A stretch of 64,000 bases of DNA from Pyxidicoccus sp. MSG2 (GTDB lineage Bacteria > Myxococcota > Myxococcia > Myxococcales > Myxococcaceae): NCBI RefSeq assembly GCF_026626705.1, contig NZ_JAPNKC010000001.1:10626001-10690000 (forward strand). The letters are read 5' to 3'. Every line of letters begins with the position of its first letter. Within the stretch, counting starts at the first letter, position 1. The position numbers were made by a program, and so were the translations under genes. This document shows positions 9,079 through 17,519 of the stretch, piece after piece. Below the pieces are notes generated by a model, which saw only the letters and a program-made list of their open reading frames with translations, was not told the DNA's origin and ran no database searches.

Positions 9079-9996
9079 GACGGCAGGCTCGCCTCTTGTG
9101 GCCCGGGGTGTGTAGCGAAGCGCCCCAATGAGCGCCGCCAGTGCGGGAGGCGTCTGCCTTCGACTGGGGTGATAGAGGTAGTAGCCGGGGAAGGTCGGGC
9201 ACCACTTCTCCAGAATCCGCTTGAGCCGCCCGGCCTCGATATCCGCCGCCACCAGGTCCTCGTAGATGTACGCGAGGCCCTGTCCCGCCAGGGCCGCCTC
9301 CCGGATCAGGTCGGTGTTGTTGAACACGAGGGGCCCCTCGACACGAACCTCGAAGGGGCGCCCCTTCTGCTCGAAGTCCCAGGCGTAGAGCCCGCCTGAC
9401 TTGACGTGCCGGTAGTTGATGCAGCGATGGCCCGAGAGCTCGCGGGGCGTCCGGGGCACCGGATGGTCCGCGAAATACGAGGGTGTGCCGACGATGGCCA
9501 TCCGGATGTCCGGCCCGATGCGGACCGCGATCATGTCCTTCTCGACGATGTCGCCGAAGCGGATGCCGGCGTCGAGGCGGTCCGCGACGATGTCGGTCAG
9601 GTTGTCATCGACAATCATCTCCACCCGGATATCGGGATGGGACGCAAGGAAGCCCGGCAGGGCAGGCATCACGACGGAGGAGACCGCATGCCTGGTCGCG
9701 GTGATGCGGACGGTGCCGGCCGCCTTCCCGCGCAGGGCCCCGGCCGCGTCCACCCCGGAGGAGATCTCCTCCAATGCGGGTCGCAGGGAGCGCAGCAGCG
9801 TCTCTCCTGCTTCGGTCGTCGACACCGAGCGCGTGGTCCGCGACAGGAGCCGCATCCCGAGCCGCTCCTCGAGGGCCTTCATGGCGTGACTCAACGCCGA
9901 CTGGGACATGCCGAGCTCGGCCGCCGCGCGGGTGAAGCTGCCCTGCTCAGCGACGACAGCGAAGGCGGCGAGGTCGTACAGGTCGTCTCGTTTCAT
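9070..9996 (-). CDS. LysR-family transcriptional regulator
   Basis: 308 residues. Residues 1-65 form the LysR winged helix-turn-helix (FAVVAEQGSFTRAAAELGMS, then QSALSHAMKALEERLGMRLL), and the remainder is the periplasmic-binding-protein-like inducer domain. It is transcribed away from an SDR oxidoreductase, the usual layout in which a LysR protein controls both itself and its divergent neighbour. The 143-base space between them contains a perfect inverted repeat that is a natural operator candidate. Family-level resemblance is to the proteobacterial group that regulates small oxidoreductase genes. The inducer cannot be told from the sequence. Confidence 0.93.
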   Translation of the reverse strand: MKRDDLYDLAAFAVVAEQGSFTRAAAELGMSQSALSHAMKALEERLGMRLLSRTTRSVSTTEAGETLLRSLRPALEEISSGVDAAGALRGKAAGTVRITATRHAVSSVVMPALPGFLASHPDIRVEMIVDDNLTDIVADRLDAGIRFGDIVEKDMIAVRIGPDIRMAIVGTPSYFADHPVPRTPRELSGHRCINYRHVKSGGLYAWDFEQKGRPFEVRVEGPLVFNNTDLIREAALAGQGLAYIYEDLVAADIEAGRLKRILEKWCPTFPGYYLYHPSRRQTPPALAALIGALRYTPRATRGEPAVSR

Positions 9997-9998
9997 TC

Positions 9999-10013
9999 AT
10001 GCACCACATGCAT
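9999..10013. promoter_or_regulatory. Small palindrome next to the LysR start
   Basis: ATGCA-CCACA-TGCAT, perfect 5-base arms, starts 2 bases upstream of the LysR ATG. It overlaps the leader of that gene and could be an autoregulatory half of a LysR binding region. With arms this short, chance is possible. Confidence 0.25.
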
Positions 10014-10041
10014 AAGCCCAAGCGAATTATAGCGGCTGGTC

Positions 10042-10070
10042 GCAATCAGGACCCAGGGCTATCTGATTGC
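10042..10070. promoter_or_regulatory. Perfect inverted repeat in LysR/SDR intergenic space (operator candidate)
   Basis: GCAATCAG at 10042-10049 and CTGATTGC at 10063-10070 are exact reverse complements separated by 13 bases. The site is in the middle of the divergent LysR/SDR region, about 70 bases upstream of the SDR start. LysR proteins bind dyads of roughly this span, so it is the best candidate for the regulator's binding site. Confidence 0.5.
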
Positions 10071-10139
10071 CACTGGCCCGGAGCGGACCGCACACCGGCG
10101 GCCGCCGAGGCCTCCTCCATCTCCGAAAAAGGAGCTGTC

Positions 10140-10976
10140 ATGAGCAACAAGAAGGTCTGGTTCATCACGGGAGCCAGCCGTGGCATGGGCGTCGATTTCG
10201 CCAGGGCCGCCCTGGCGGCCGGGCACGCGGTTGTGGCCTCGGGCCGGGACAGCGACCGCGTGACCAAGGCCCTGGGTCGGTCGAACGACCTGCTGGCCGT
10301 CAAGCTGGACGTCACCCGCCGCGCCGATGCCGAGGCGGCGGTGCGGGCCGCTGTCGACCGGTTCGGCCGCATCGACGTGCTGGTCAACAATGCCGCCAGC
10401 TTCTACGCGGGCTACTTCGAGGAGCTGACACCGGAGCAGATGGAGCGGCAGCTGGCGACGAGCCTCATCGGCCCGATGAACGTCACCCGCGCTGTCCTGC
10501 CGATGATGCGCAAGCAGCGCTCGGGGCACATCATCTCGATCTCCTCGACAGCGGGCCTCTCGGGCTTCGAGTTCGGTACCGCCTACGCCGCGTCGAAGTT
10601 CGGCCTGGAGGGCTGGATGGAGTCGCTGCACGCCGAGGTCGCGCCGTTCGGCATTACGACCACCATCGTCAACCCGGGGTTCTTCCGCACGGAGCTCCTC
10701 ACGGAGCAATCGACGAACTACGCCGAGCCGTCCGTCAAGGACTACGACGAGCGCAGAGCGCCGCTGCTCGAGTTCTGGAAGGCCCAGAACGGCAAGCAAT
10801 CCGGCGACCCGGCGAAGCTCGCGCGAGCGCTCATCACCATCGCGAGCCAGGAGCCACCGCCGCGCCGCTTCATCGCCGGCGCCGATGCCATTGCCACGGC
10901 GGAGCAGAGGGTCGCCGAGCTGAAAGCGCAGCTCGAAGCGTTCCGCGCCCTGTCGACTTCACTGGCGTTCGATTGA
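10140..10976 (+). CDS. Short-chain dehydrogenase/reductase (SDR)
   Basis: 278 residues, normal for a classical SDR. It has the nucleotide-binding TGASRGMG near residues 10-17, the NNAAS core motif, the catalytic Ser in SISSTAG and the YxxxK signature YAASKFGLEGW near residue 149. It should oxidise or reduce a carbonyl/alcohol with NAD(P)H in the cytoplasm. ATG 10140 is fixed by an AAGGAG 6-7 nt upstream and by the homology start MSNKKVWFITGAS; the frame upstream to 9999 is the regulatory region. It faces a LysR gene and is followed 18 nt later by a broken aldo/keto reductase, so the original unit was probably a LysR-controlled pair of oxidoreductases. Substrate unknown. Confidence 0.92.
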   Translation: MSNKKVWFITGASRGMGVDFARAALAAGHAVVASGRDSDRVTKALGRSNDLLAVKLDVTRRADAEAAVRAAVDRFGRIDVLVNNAASFYAGYFEELTPEQMERQLATSLIGPMNVTRAVLPMMRKQRSGHIISISSTAGLSGFEFGTAYAASKFGLEGWMESLHAEVAPFGITTTIVNPGFFRTELLTEQSTNYAEPSVKDYDERRAPLLEFWKAQNGKQSGDPAKLARALITIASQEPPPRRFIAGADAIATAEQRVAELKAQLEAFRALSTSLAFD

Positions 10977-10994
10977 GAAGGCGAGGAGCGATTG

Positions 10995-11370
10995 ATGAAG
11001 AAGAACAAGCAAGCAACTGGATCGACTACCCAGGATCGCCCAGCCCTCGGTCGCCGCGACTTCCTGGCTCATACCGCCCTTATCGGGGCAGGGTTGGCCC
11101 TCGGGCCCTTGGCGTGCGCCACGTCATCGGAGCAGTCCAAGGGAATCAGCAGCGGGAGCGACAAGGGGCTGCGTAGCGGAGAAAGCAAGATGAAGACACG
11201 AAAGCTCGGAGGCTTGGAAGTCTCGGAGCTGGGAGCCGGGTGCATGAGCATCAGCGCCAACGACGGCCCCGCTGCGGATAGAGACCAGGGCATCCAGGTC
11301 ATTCGTGCGGCCCATGAAAAGGGCGTCACGTTCTTTGATACAGCCGAAGTCTACGGCCCCTATACGACCA
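10995..11370 (+). pseudogene. Truncated Tat-exported aldo/keto reductase
   Basis: ATG 10995 with a GAGGAG ribosome site starts a protein with a twin-arginine signal (RRDFLAHTALIGAGLALGPL, ending at a lipobox-like LACA), followed by an aldo/keto reductase start: RKLGGLEVSELGAGCMSI and the catalytic-Asp/Tyr region FFDTAEVYGPYT. After about residue 124 the match stops abruptly; the open frame continues to 11594 only by reading antisense through mnhG. An intact enzyme of this type would need about 200 more residues including the TIM-barrel half and cofactor site. So this is a 3'-deleted remnant. The join to Mrp-flanking sequence is at roughly 11365-11400. Confidence 0.75.
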
Positions 11371-11446
11371 GCTGGAGTGACCGGCTGTTTGGGGTTGCAA
11401 CGACGACGCGCGCGATGCGCACGGCCTCCTCGGGGCCCAGTCTTCG

Positions 11447-11803
11447 CTACCCACCCGGAGTCTCGTCCGCCCCTGGCACTGGAATCTCCGTGCCACGCCT
11501 GCGTTCCCTGAACACCGCGGCGCGCATCAGGAAGATGGTCGTGACGGGTGTGGTGATGGCAATGAACACCGGAATGAGCAGCGCGTGGACGTAGAGCTGC
11601 CCCTGCTCGAAGGAGCCCTGCACCGCCGTCGCGAGCGTGAAGCACCAGACGCCCAGCGTCGCGCCCAGGGTGGGCGCGTGGACGCGCTGGAAGAAGCTCC
11701 TCAGCCGCAGCACCCCGAACGAGCCAATCAGTGCCGCCAGCGCGCCAGCCACCGCCAGGAACCCGGTCAACGCATCCACCCACAGCGGCGTCGGCGCATT
11801 CAT
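11447..11803 (-). CDS. mnhG: Mrp Na+/H+ antiporter subunit G
   Basis: 118 residues with three hydrophobic helices and the MnhG/PhaG signature FGVLRLRSFFQRVHAPTLGATLG. It is the last subunit of the Mrp complex, a hetero-oligomeric cation/proton antiporter of the inner membrane related to complex I. The ATG overlaps the mnhF stop by 4 nt (ATGA on the minus strand). About 80 bases downstream lies the broken end of the aldo/keto reductase gene on the other strand. Confidence 0.93.
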   Translation of the reverse strand: MNAPTPLWVDALTGFLAVAGALAALIGSFGVLRLRSFFQRVHAPTLGATLGVWCFTLATAVQGSFEQGQLYVHALLIPVFIAITTPVTTIFLMRAAVFRERRRGTEIPVPGADETPGG

Positions 11804-12078
11804 TCGATGATCTCCCCGCGCAGGAGGAACTTGGACATCGCCGTGGAGCCCACGAAGCCGAAGAGGGCAATCAGGAGCGCCGCCTCGAAGTAGGAGCTGC
11901 TGCGGTAGATGAGCCCCAGCGAGAGGATGACCAGCATGGCGTTCACATACAGGCAGTCGAACGCCAGCACGCGGTCCTCCGCCCTGGGCCCGGCAATCAT
12001 CCGCGCCAGTGCCAACATCATCGCCACGGTGAGACAGCCGAGGGCGCAGGCCAGCGCCCACCAGAGAAGGGGGCTCAT
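11800..12078 (-). CDS. mnhF: Mrp Na+/H+ antiporter subunit F
   Basis: 92 residues with three predicted membrane helices and the MnhF/PhaF motif GPRAEDRVLAFDCL. It belongs to the Mrp complex and is translated in coupling with mnhE, whose stop overlaps its ATG by 4 nt. Length is normal for the family. Confidence 0.93.
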   Translation of the reverse strand: MSPLLWWALACALGCLTVAMMLALARMIAGPRAEDRVLAFDCLYVNAMLVILSLGLIYRSSSYFEAALLIALFGFVGSTAMSKFLLRGEIIE

Positions 12079-12563
12079 TCGAAGATCTCCTTCAGTGCAC
12101 GCTCGTAGCGCTGCTTGATGAGCGCCACCAGGCCCGCCTCGCTCTTGACCGCGAGCACGTGCAACAACAGGACGCGATTGTCTGCCGAGAGCTGCGCCCA
12201 GGCCGTGCCCGGGGTGAACGTGACAATCATTGCCAGCACGGCCAGTCCGTTCGGGTCTCTCAGGTCGAGTGGAATGGCGACGAAGCCGGAGCGGAGGTCG
12301 CGCGTGCGCTGCGTGAGGATGGCCCATGCGACTTCAGCGTTCGAGCGCAGCATCTCGAAGACGACCCGGCCGCCCAGGCGCACCATGACCAGGGGCCTGC
12401 GCAGCCGCACCGGGGCCGGCCTGAGCCTGGACGTCACCGCCGGCCAGAACAGCGCCAGCGCGACACCGAGCAGCAACGTCCCAGCGCTCACCGACTGCAT
12501 GAGCAGTATCCAGAGCAGGAGCAGGGCCAGCGAGAGCACGGGGTAGGGGAGGAGCCGTCTCAT
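12075..12563 (-). CDS. mnhE: Mrp Na+/H+ antiporter subunit E
   Basis: 162 residues: two or three N-terminal membrane helices followed by a cytosolic domain with the MnhE signature FVAIPLDLRDPNGLAVLAMI and VTFTPGTAWA. MnhE is required for assembly and activity of the Mrp antiporter. Its ATG overlaps the mnhD stop by 4 nt. Confidence 0.94.
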   Translation of the reverse strand: MRRLLPYPVLSLALLLLWILLMQSVSAGTLLLGVALALFWPAVTSRLRPAPVRLRRPLVMVRLGGRVVFEMLRSNAEVAWAILTQRTRDLRSGFVAIPLDLRDPNGLAVLAMIVTFTPGTAWAQLSADNRVLLLHVLAVKSEAGLVALIKQRYERALKEIFE

Positions 12564-14200
12564 GGCGTCCCTCCCGGCGCCGTGGGCGGCGGCCGGACCC
12601 TGGCCCCGAGCACTGCGTCGGTGTACCCGCGCCGGTCATGGAGGGAGCGCGCCGTCGCAAGCGCGAACTCCATGGCGGGCGCGGCCGCGAGCGTCAGCGC
12701 TGCGCATGCGGCCAGGAGCGCCACCACGGGAACGCCCTCCGCCGCGCGTACACGGGGTGGCTCGCGCAGCGTCCTCGACCAGAAGATCCGGATTCCCGTC
12801 CGTGTGAGTGCGATGAGCGTGAGCAGGCCGGAGCCCAGCAGCACGCCCGCGAACACCCACGAGCGGGTGGGAACCGCCCCCGTCCCCTCCCGCAGCCCGA
12901 GTGCCGCCGACAACATGCCGAGCTTGCCAACGAAGGTCGAAAGGGGCGGCAGGCCGGAGACGAGCAGCGCGCAGGCGACGAACGCGAGCCCCAGCAACGC
13001 GGTGGATGCCGGGATGGGCCGCGCGACGAGGGGCTCCTCCTCGTCGTCGAGGTTGACGTCCTGGGCCTCGAGCGTCGCGCTCAGGAAGGGGGCTTCGTCC
13101 ACGACGGTGGCGCCCGTCTGCCAGCGCTCGACGAGGTCGACGAGCAGGAAGAACGCGCTGGACGCCAGCGCGGAGCCCACCAGGTAGAACACCGCGCCGC
13201 CGAGGACGGCTTCCTCGCCCATGCCCAGCGCCGCCAGCAGCGTCCCGGCGGAGACCACCACCCCCGCCGCGGCCTGGTTGGCGAGCCGGTGCGAGGCCAC
13301 CATGCCGAGGGACGCGAGCACCGAGGTGACCACGCCGAACACGAGCAGGCCGTCCGCGCCGAACCCCGCTAGCGGCCCCCCGGCGAACATCAGCGTCCAG
13401 AGCCGCACCAGCGCGTAGATGCCGACCTTCGTGAGCACGGCGAACAGCCCCGCCACGGGAGGCGTCGCCGCCGAATAGGCGGGGACGAGCCAGAAGTTGA
13501 GGGGCCACGCCGCCGCCTTGGCCAGGAATGCCACCGCGAGGATGGCCGCCCCCGCGTCGACGAGGTGCCGGTTGGCCACGGGCCCCTCAGCCAGGCGCGC
13601 GGAGAGCTCCGCCATGTTGAGCGTCCCCGTGACGCCGTAGATCATCGACACGCCGATGAGGAAGAGCGACGAGGCGGCGAGGTTCACCGCCACGTAGTGC
13701 ACGGCGGCCCGGACTCGTGGCCTTCCGGACCCATGCAGCAACAGGCCGTACGAGGCGGCGAGCAGGATTTCGAAGAAGACGAAGAGGTTGAAGACGTCCG
13801 CCGTCAGGAACGCGCCGGACAGTCCCATCAGCTGGAGCTGGAACAGCGGGTGGAAGTGGACGCCCGCGCGGTGCCAGCGCGCCGCGGCGAAGCAGAGCGC
13901 GCAGGTGCCCAGGGTCCAGGTCAGCACCAGCATCCCGGCCGACAGCCGGTCTACCGCCAGGGCAATCCCAAACGGCGCGGGCCAGTTGCCGGGGAGGTAG
14001 GCCACGACGCCGTGGTCCTCCACCCACGCCAGGAGCGCCACCGAGATGGCGAGCCCCAGCAGCGCCGAGCCCATCCCGAGCACGAACTTGGCAGGCCGCT
14101 TCCCCTCGCCCAGCAGGAGCATTGCCCCCGCGGTCAGCATGGGCAGGAGGATGGGCGCCACCATCAGGTGCGGCATCATGGAGGAAAAGAGCGCGCTCAT
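12560..14200 (-). CDS. mnhD: Mrp Na+/H+ antiporter subunit D
   Basis: 546 residues with about 14 membrane helices of the complex I NuoL/M/N-like proton-translocating family. The start region MMPHLMVAPILLPMLTAGA is typical of MnhD, and the central part carries the conserved charged helices (for example ALAVDRLSAGMLVL and LAKAAAWPLNFWLVPAY with its Lys). A cytosolic insertion rich in acidic residues (QDVNLDDEEEPL) is a local peculiarity. ATG 14200 is chosen since it overlaps the mnhC stop by 4 nt; the open frame upstream is antisense-like arginine-rich sequence. MnhD is one of the two subunits thought to carry ions. Confidence 0.95.
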   Translation of the reverse strand: MSALFSSMMPHLMVAPILLPMLTAGAMLLLGEGKRPAKFVLGMGSALLGLAISVALLAWVEDHGVVAYLPGNWPAPFGIALAVDRLSAGMLVLTWTLGTCALCFAAARWHRAGVHFHPLFQLQLMGLSGAFLTADVFNLFVFFEILLAASYGLLLHGSGRPRVRAAVHYVAVNLAASSLFLIGVSMIYGVTGTLNMAELSARLAEGPVANRHLVDAGAAILAVAFLAKAAAWPLNFWLVPAYSAATPPVAGLFAVLTKVGIYALVRLWTLMFAGGPLAGFGADGLLVFGVVTSVLASLGMVASHRLANQAAAGVVVSAGTLLAALGMGEEAVLGGAVFYLVGSALASSAFFLLVDLVERWQTGATVVDEAPFLSATLEAQDVNLDDEEEPLVARPIPASTALLGLAFVACALLVSGLPPLSTFVGKLGMLSAALGLREGTGAVPTRSWVFAGVLLGSGLLTLIALTRTGIRIFWSRTLREPPRVRAAEGVPVVALLAACAALTLAAAPAMEFALATARSLHDRRGYTDAVLGARVRPPPTAPGGTP

Positions 14201-14535
14201 GGTTCGGTGCCATCCACATGGTCGGTGCCGGTCATCCCGCGCGAGGCGAGGATGATGACCAGCAGGAGCGCCGTCATCGCGAAGCTGATGACGATGGCCG
14301 TCAGCACCAGCGCCTGGGGGACCGGGTCGGTGTAGTGCTGGAGGTCCCGTGGGACGCCGTCGACGAGGATGGGCTCCTGGTCGATGGCCAGACCGCCGAT
14401 GCTGAAGATGAAGAGGTTGACCGCGTAGGCGACGAGCGACAGGCCCACGACGAGCTGGAACGTACGCGGCCGCAGCAGCAGCCAGACGCCGGAGCCGGTC
14501 AGCACGCCGATGGCAACCGCCAGCACCACCTCCAT
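14197..14535 (-). CDS. mnhC: Mrp Na+/H+ antiporter subunit C
   Basis: 112 residues, three helices, NuoK-like, with GLSLVAYAVNLFIFSIGG and the C-terminal TDPVPQALVLTAIVIS that marks MnhC. The first codons read GTG ATG; a GGAGG lies 6 nt before the ATG, so ATG 14535 is preferred over GTG 14538. This ATG overlaps the stop of the AB gene by one base (TGATG). Confidence 0.94.
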   Translation of the reverse strand: MEVVLAVAIGVLTGSGVWLLLRPRTFQLVVGLSLVAYAVNLFIFSIGGLAIDQEPILVDGVPRDLQHYTDPVPQALVLTAIVISFAMTALLLVIILASRGMTGTDHVDGTEP

Positions 14536-17402
14536 CACTCACCTCCCGTGATGCGGTGCGCGCGGATGGACTGGTGCGCGAGCGCCACGAGGATGAGCAG
14601 CGTGGACCCCAGCACCAGGCAGTACACGCCCACGTCGAAGAACAGCGCGCTCCCCAGGTGCAGCTCGCCCAGGACGGGGACCTTCAGATGGAAGGTGTGC
14701 GAGGTGAGCAGCGGATAGCCGACCACGAAGGCGCCCGCCCCCGTGCCGAGAACGAACAGCAGCCCGGCGCCCATCAGCGTGCGCGGCGCAAGGCGCAGCC
14801 GCTCCTCGACCCACTCAGTCCCCGACACGAGGTACTGAAGCAGGAAGCCCACCGACATCACCAGCCCCGCCACGAACCCGCCGCCTGGCGCGTTGTGCCC
14901 ACGCAGGAAGAAGAACGCCGACACCACGCCCGAGATGGGCAGCAGCAGCCGGACCAGCACCGCGGGAACCATCAGGTAACCCACCGCCGTGTCCCGCGCC
15001 TGCCGTGGGTTCACCAGGTCCGTCTGCAAGTCTTTGGCGAGTGACTGCTGCTGCGGCGGAAGCGCCATGACCTCGGCCGCCGGCCGGAAGCGCCGCAGGA
15101 GTGCGTAGACCGTGAGCGCGACGAGCGTCAGCACGACGCCTTCCCCGAAGGTGTCGAACCCACGGAAATCCACCAGCATCACGTTCACCACGTTCCGCCC
15201 GCCGCCGCCGCTCAGGGAGTGCTCGAGGAAGAACGAGGTGCGCTCGGGGAAGTCCCGGGTCATCACCGCGTAGGCGAGGAGCGCCATGCCGCCTCCGGCG
15301 CTCAGCGCGATGACGAAGTCGCGGGCTCGCCGGCCCCTGGCCACCCTCCGGGTGTGCGCGTCGTACACGCCGCGGGCCGGCTCTCTCGGAGGCAGCCACC
15401 TGAGCCCGAGCAGGATGAGGAGCGTCGTCACCACTTCGACGGTGAGCTGGGTGAGCGCGAGGTCCGGCGCGGAGAACCAGATGAACGTGACACAGCTCGC
15501 CACCCCCGCGGTCCCCGAGAGCATGAGCGCGGCGAGCCGGTGGAACTTCGCCTGCCAGGCGGCTCCCAGCGCCGCCACGCCGCCCACGGCCCACAACGCG
15601 ACGAATATCGGCGAGAGGGGCACCCTCGGGCGCTCCCCCTCGCCAAGGCCCCCCCACAGCGACAACACGCCCACGAGCAGGGTGACGCCCACCATCGCCA
15701 TCAGCTGCCGCTGGAGTCCCGCGGTGAGCAGCCAGCGGCGGGTCCACCGGCTCAGCCAGGTCAGACGCGCCAGCAGCGCGGTGAAGACCCGCGTCCCCTC
15801 CAGGCGCACCCGCCCTGCCTCCTGGCGTCGGACCCAGAGGTACAGCAGGGCGCCACCGCCGAGCGCCAGCGCGCTCATCAGCAGCGGCGGGGTGAACCCA
15901 TGCCATATCTTGAGGCTGTATTCCGGGAGCGGTCCTCCCACGACCTGCAGGGACGCGGCCTCGAGGAACGGGCCGATGGACACCGCTGGTGCGACGCCCA
16001 CCACCAGGCAGGCGAGGACCAGCACCTCGACGGGGACACGCATCCACTTGGGCGGCTCCTCCGGCACGCGCGGCGTGTCCCGCGCGCTCGCGGGCCCGAA
16101 GAACACCTTCGCGGCGAACCGGAGCGAGTAGGCGACGCTCCCCATGCCAGCCAGGGTCGCCGCAATCGGCAGGCCCCACTCCACGGTGGGGTGGGCGTCG
16201 ACGAAGACGGTCTCCGCGAAGAACATCTCCTTCGAGAGAAAGCCATTGAGCAGGGGGACGCCCGCCATGGCCGCCGTGGCCACGACGGCGAGCGTCCCGG
16301 TGATGGGCATCAGGCGGAAGAGCCCCGACAGCCGCCGGATGTCCCGCGTCCCCGTCTCATGGTCGATGATTCCCGCCGCCATGAAGAGCGAGGCCTTGAA
16401 CGTCGCATGGTTGATGATGTGGAAGACGGCCGCCACCGCCGCCAGCGCGCTGTTGAGCCCCAGCAGCAGCACCACCAACCCGAGATGCGAGATGGTGGAA
16501 TAGGCGAGCAACCCCTTCAGGTCACGCTGGAACAGCGCCGCCCACGCGCCGAGCAGCAGCGTGGCGAGCCCCGCGGACCCGACGAGCCAGAACCAGAGCT
16601 CCGTTCCCGACAGCACCGGCCACAGCCGCGCCAGCAGGAACACGCCCAGCTTCACCATGGTCGCCGAGTGCAGATACGCCGACACCGGCGTCGGCGCCGC
16701 CATCGCGTTGGGGAGCCAGAAATGGAAGGGGAACTGGGCGCTCTTGGTGAACGCGCCGACCAGGATGAGACAGAGCGCCACCGGGTAGAGCGAGTGGGCC
16801 CTCACGCGCTGCGCGCTCCCGAGGACGGCGTCCAGCTCGTAGCTGCCCGCCGCCTGGCCGAGCACCAGCAGCCCCGCGAGGAGGCACAGGCCGCCCATCC
16901 CCGTGACGGTGAGCGCCATCCGCGCCCCGCGCTGTGCGTCCTTGCGCTGGTGCCAGTAGCCGATGAGCAGGAACGAGAAGAGGGACGTCAGCTCCCAGAA
17001 GAAGGCCAGCTGCAGCAGGTTCCCCGAGAGGACCACGCCCAGCATCGCGCCCATGAAGGCCAGCAGGAAGGCGAAGAACCTCGGCACGGGGTCCGACGGC
17101 GAGAGGTAGTACCGCGCATACAGCATCACCAGCGCGCCAATGCCGAGCACGAGCACGCAGAAGGTCCACGAGAAGCCGTCGAGCCGCAACACGAGGTCCA
17201 GCCCCAGCGAGGGCACCCAGGGGATGCGCTCGACCAGTTGGCCTCCGCCCCGCACCTTCGGGAAGTGGAGCGCCACGCCCACCAGGCCCAGCAGCGCGGT
17301 GAGGCCCGCGAGGCCCGCTGCCCGGTTCCGGGCGCGCGTGGGCAGCAGCGCGGCGATGGCTCCAGAGACCGCGGGCATGACCAGGAGCGCGAGGAGCGGC
17401 AT
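14535..17402 (-). CDS. mnhA: Mrp Na+/H+ antiporter fused subunits A and B
   Basis: 955 residues. The N-terminal two thirds are MnhA: NuoL-like with conserved HSATMVKLGVFLLARLWPVL and the helices of the proton channel, followed by the MnhA-specific DUF4040 region (LALTQLTVEVVTTLLILLGL). From about residue 790 the MnhB domain follows, with RGHNAPGGGFVAGLVMS. Fusion of A and B into one chain is the arrangement called group 2 (PhaAB type). It is the first gene of the A(B)-C-D-E-F-G operon. ATG 17402 is chosen next to a GTG at 17405. Ribosome site weak. The complex exports Na+ in exchange for protons and helps with alkali and salt stress. Confidence 0.95.
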   Translation of the reverse strand: MPLLALLVMPAVSGAIAALLPTRARNRAAGLAGLTALLGLVGVALHFPKVRGGGQLVERIPWVPSLGLDLVLRLDGFSWTFCVLVLGIGALVMLYARYYLSPSDPVPRFFAFLLAFMGAMLGVVLSGNLLQLAFFWELTSLFSFLLIGYWHQRKDAQRGARMALTVTGMGGLCLLAGLLVLGQAAGSYELDAVLGSAQRVRAHSLYPVALCLILVGAFTKSAQFPFHFWLPNAMAAPTPVSAYLHSATMVKLGVFLLARLWPVLSGTELWFWLVGSAGLATLLLGAWAALFQRDLKGLLAYSTISHLGLVVLLLGLNSALAAVAAVFHIINHATFKASLFMAAGIIDHETGTRDIRRLSGLFRLMPITGTLAVVATAAMAGVPLLNGFLSKEMFFAETVFVDAHPTVEWGLPIAATLAGMGSVAYSLRFAAKVFFGPASARDTPRVPEEPPKWMRVPVEVLVLACLVVGVAPAVSIGPFLEAASLQVVGGPLPEYSLKIWHGFTPPLLMSALALGGGALLYLWVRRQEAGRVRLEGTRVFTALLARLTWLSRWTRRWLLTAGLQRQLMAMVGVTLLVGVLSLWGGLGEGERPRVPLSPIFVALWAVGGVAALGAAWQAKFHRLAALMLSGTAGVASCVTFIWFSAPDLALTQLTVEVVTTLLILLGLRWLPPREPARGVYDAHTRRVARGRRARDFVIALSAGGGMALLAYAVMTRDFPERTSFFLEHSLSGGGGRNVVNVMLVDFRGFDTFGEGVVLTLVALTVYALLRRFRPAAEVMALPPQQQSLAKDLQTDLVNPRQARDTAVGYLMVPAVLVRLLLPISGVVSAFFFLRGHNAPGGGFVAGLVMSVGFLLQYLVSGTEWVEERLRLAPRTLMGAGLLFVLGTGAGAFVVGYPLLTSHTFHLKVPVLGELHLGSALFFDVGVYCLVLGSTLLILVALAHQSIRAHRITGGE

Positions 17403-17405
17403 CAC

Positions 17406-17519
17406 TCGAAGATACCGGAGGGGGTCGAGCCCCCGGCCCCTCCCTCCCGGTCATCGTCCAACTATTGACCAACGGAACTCCATGGGCGAGCCTCTGCGCG
17501 CCGCGGCGGAAGCTCATCC
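17406..17519. promoter_or_regulatory. Divergent intergenic region between Mrp operon and NRPS gene, with GC hairpin
   Basis: This 114-base gap must hold the promoter of the Mrp operon and probably that of the NRPS. It contains a perfect stem GGGGG-TCGAG-CCCCC at 17420-17434, close to the mnhA start. A TTGACC at 17465-17470 resembles a -35 box for the plus strand, but no good -10 follows at 16-18 bases. No promoter is claimed firmly. Confidence 0.3.

Noticed and set aside
11371..11594. Continuation of the aldo/keto reductase frame
   Set aside because: Those codons are the antisense of mnhG; the similarity to aldo/keto reductases ends before.
17420..17434. Intrinsic terminator
   Set aside because: The GGGGG/CCCCC stem lies between divergent starts and has no T-run, so termination is not expected there.
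15219..17468. 749-codon plus-strand open frame opposite mnhA
   Set aside because: Antisense shadow; charged low-complexity sequence without hydrophobic core.
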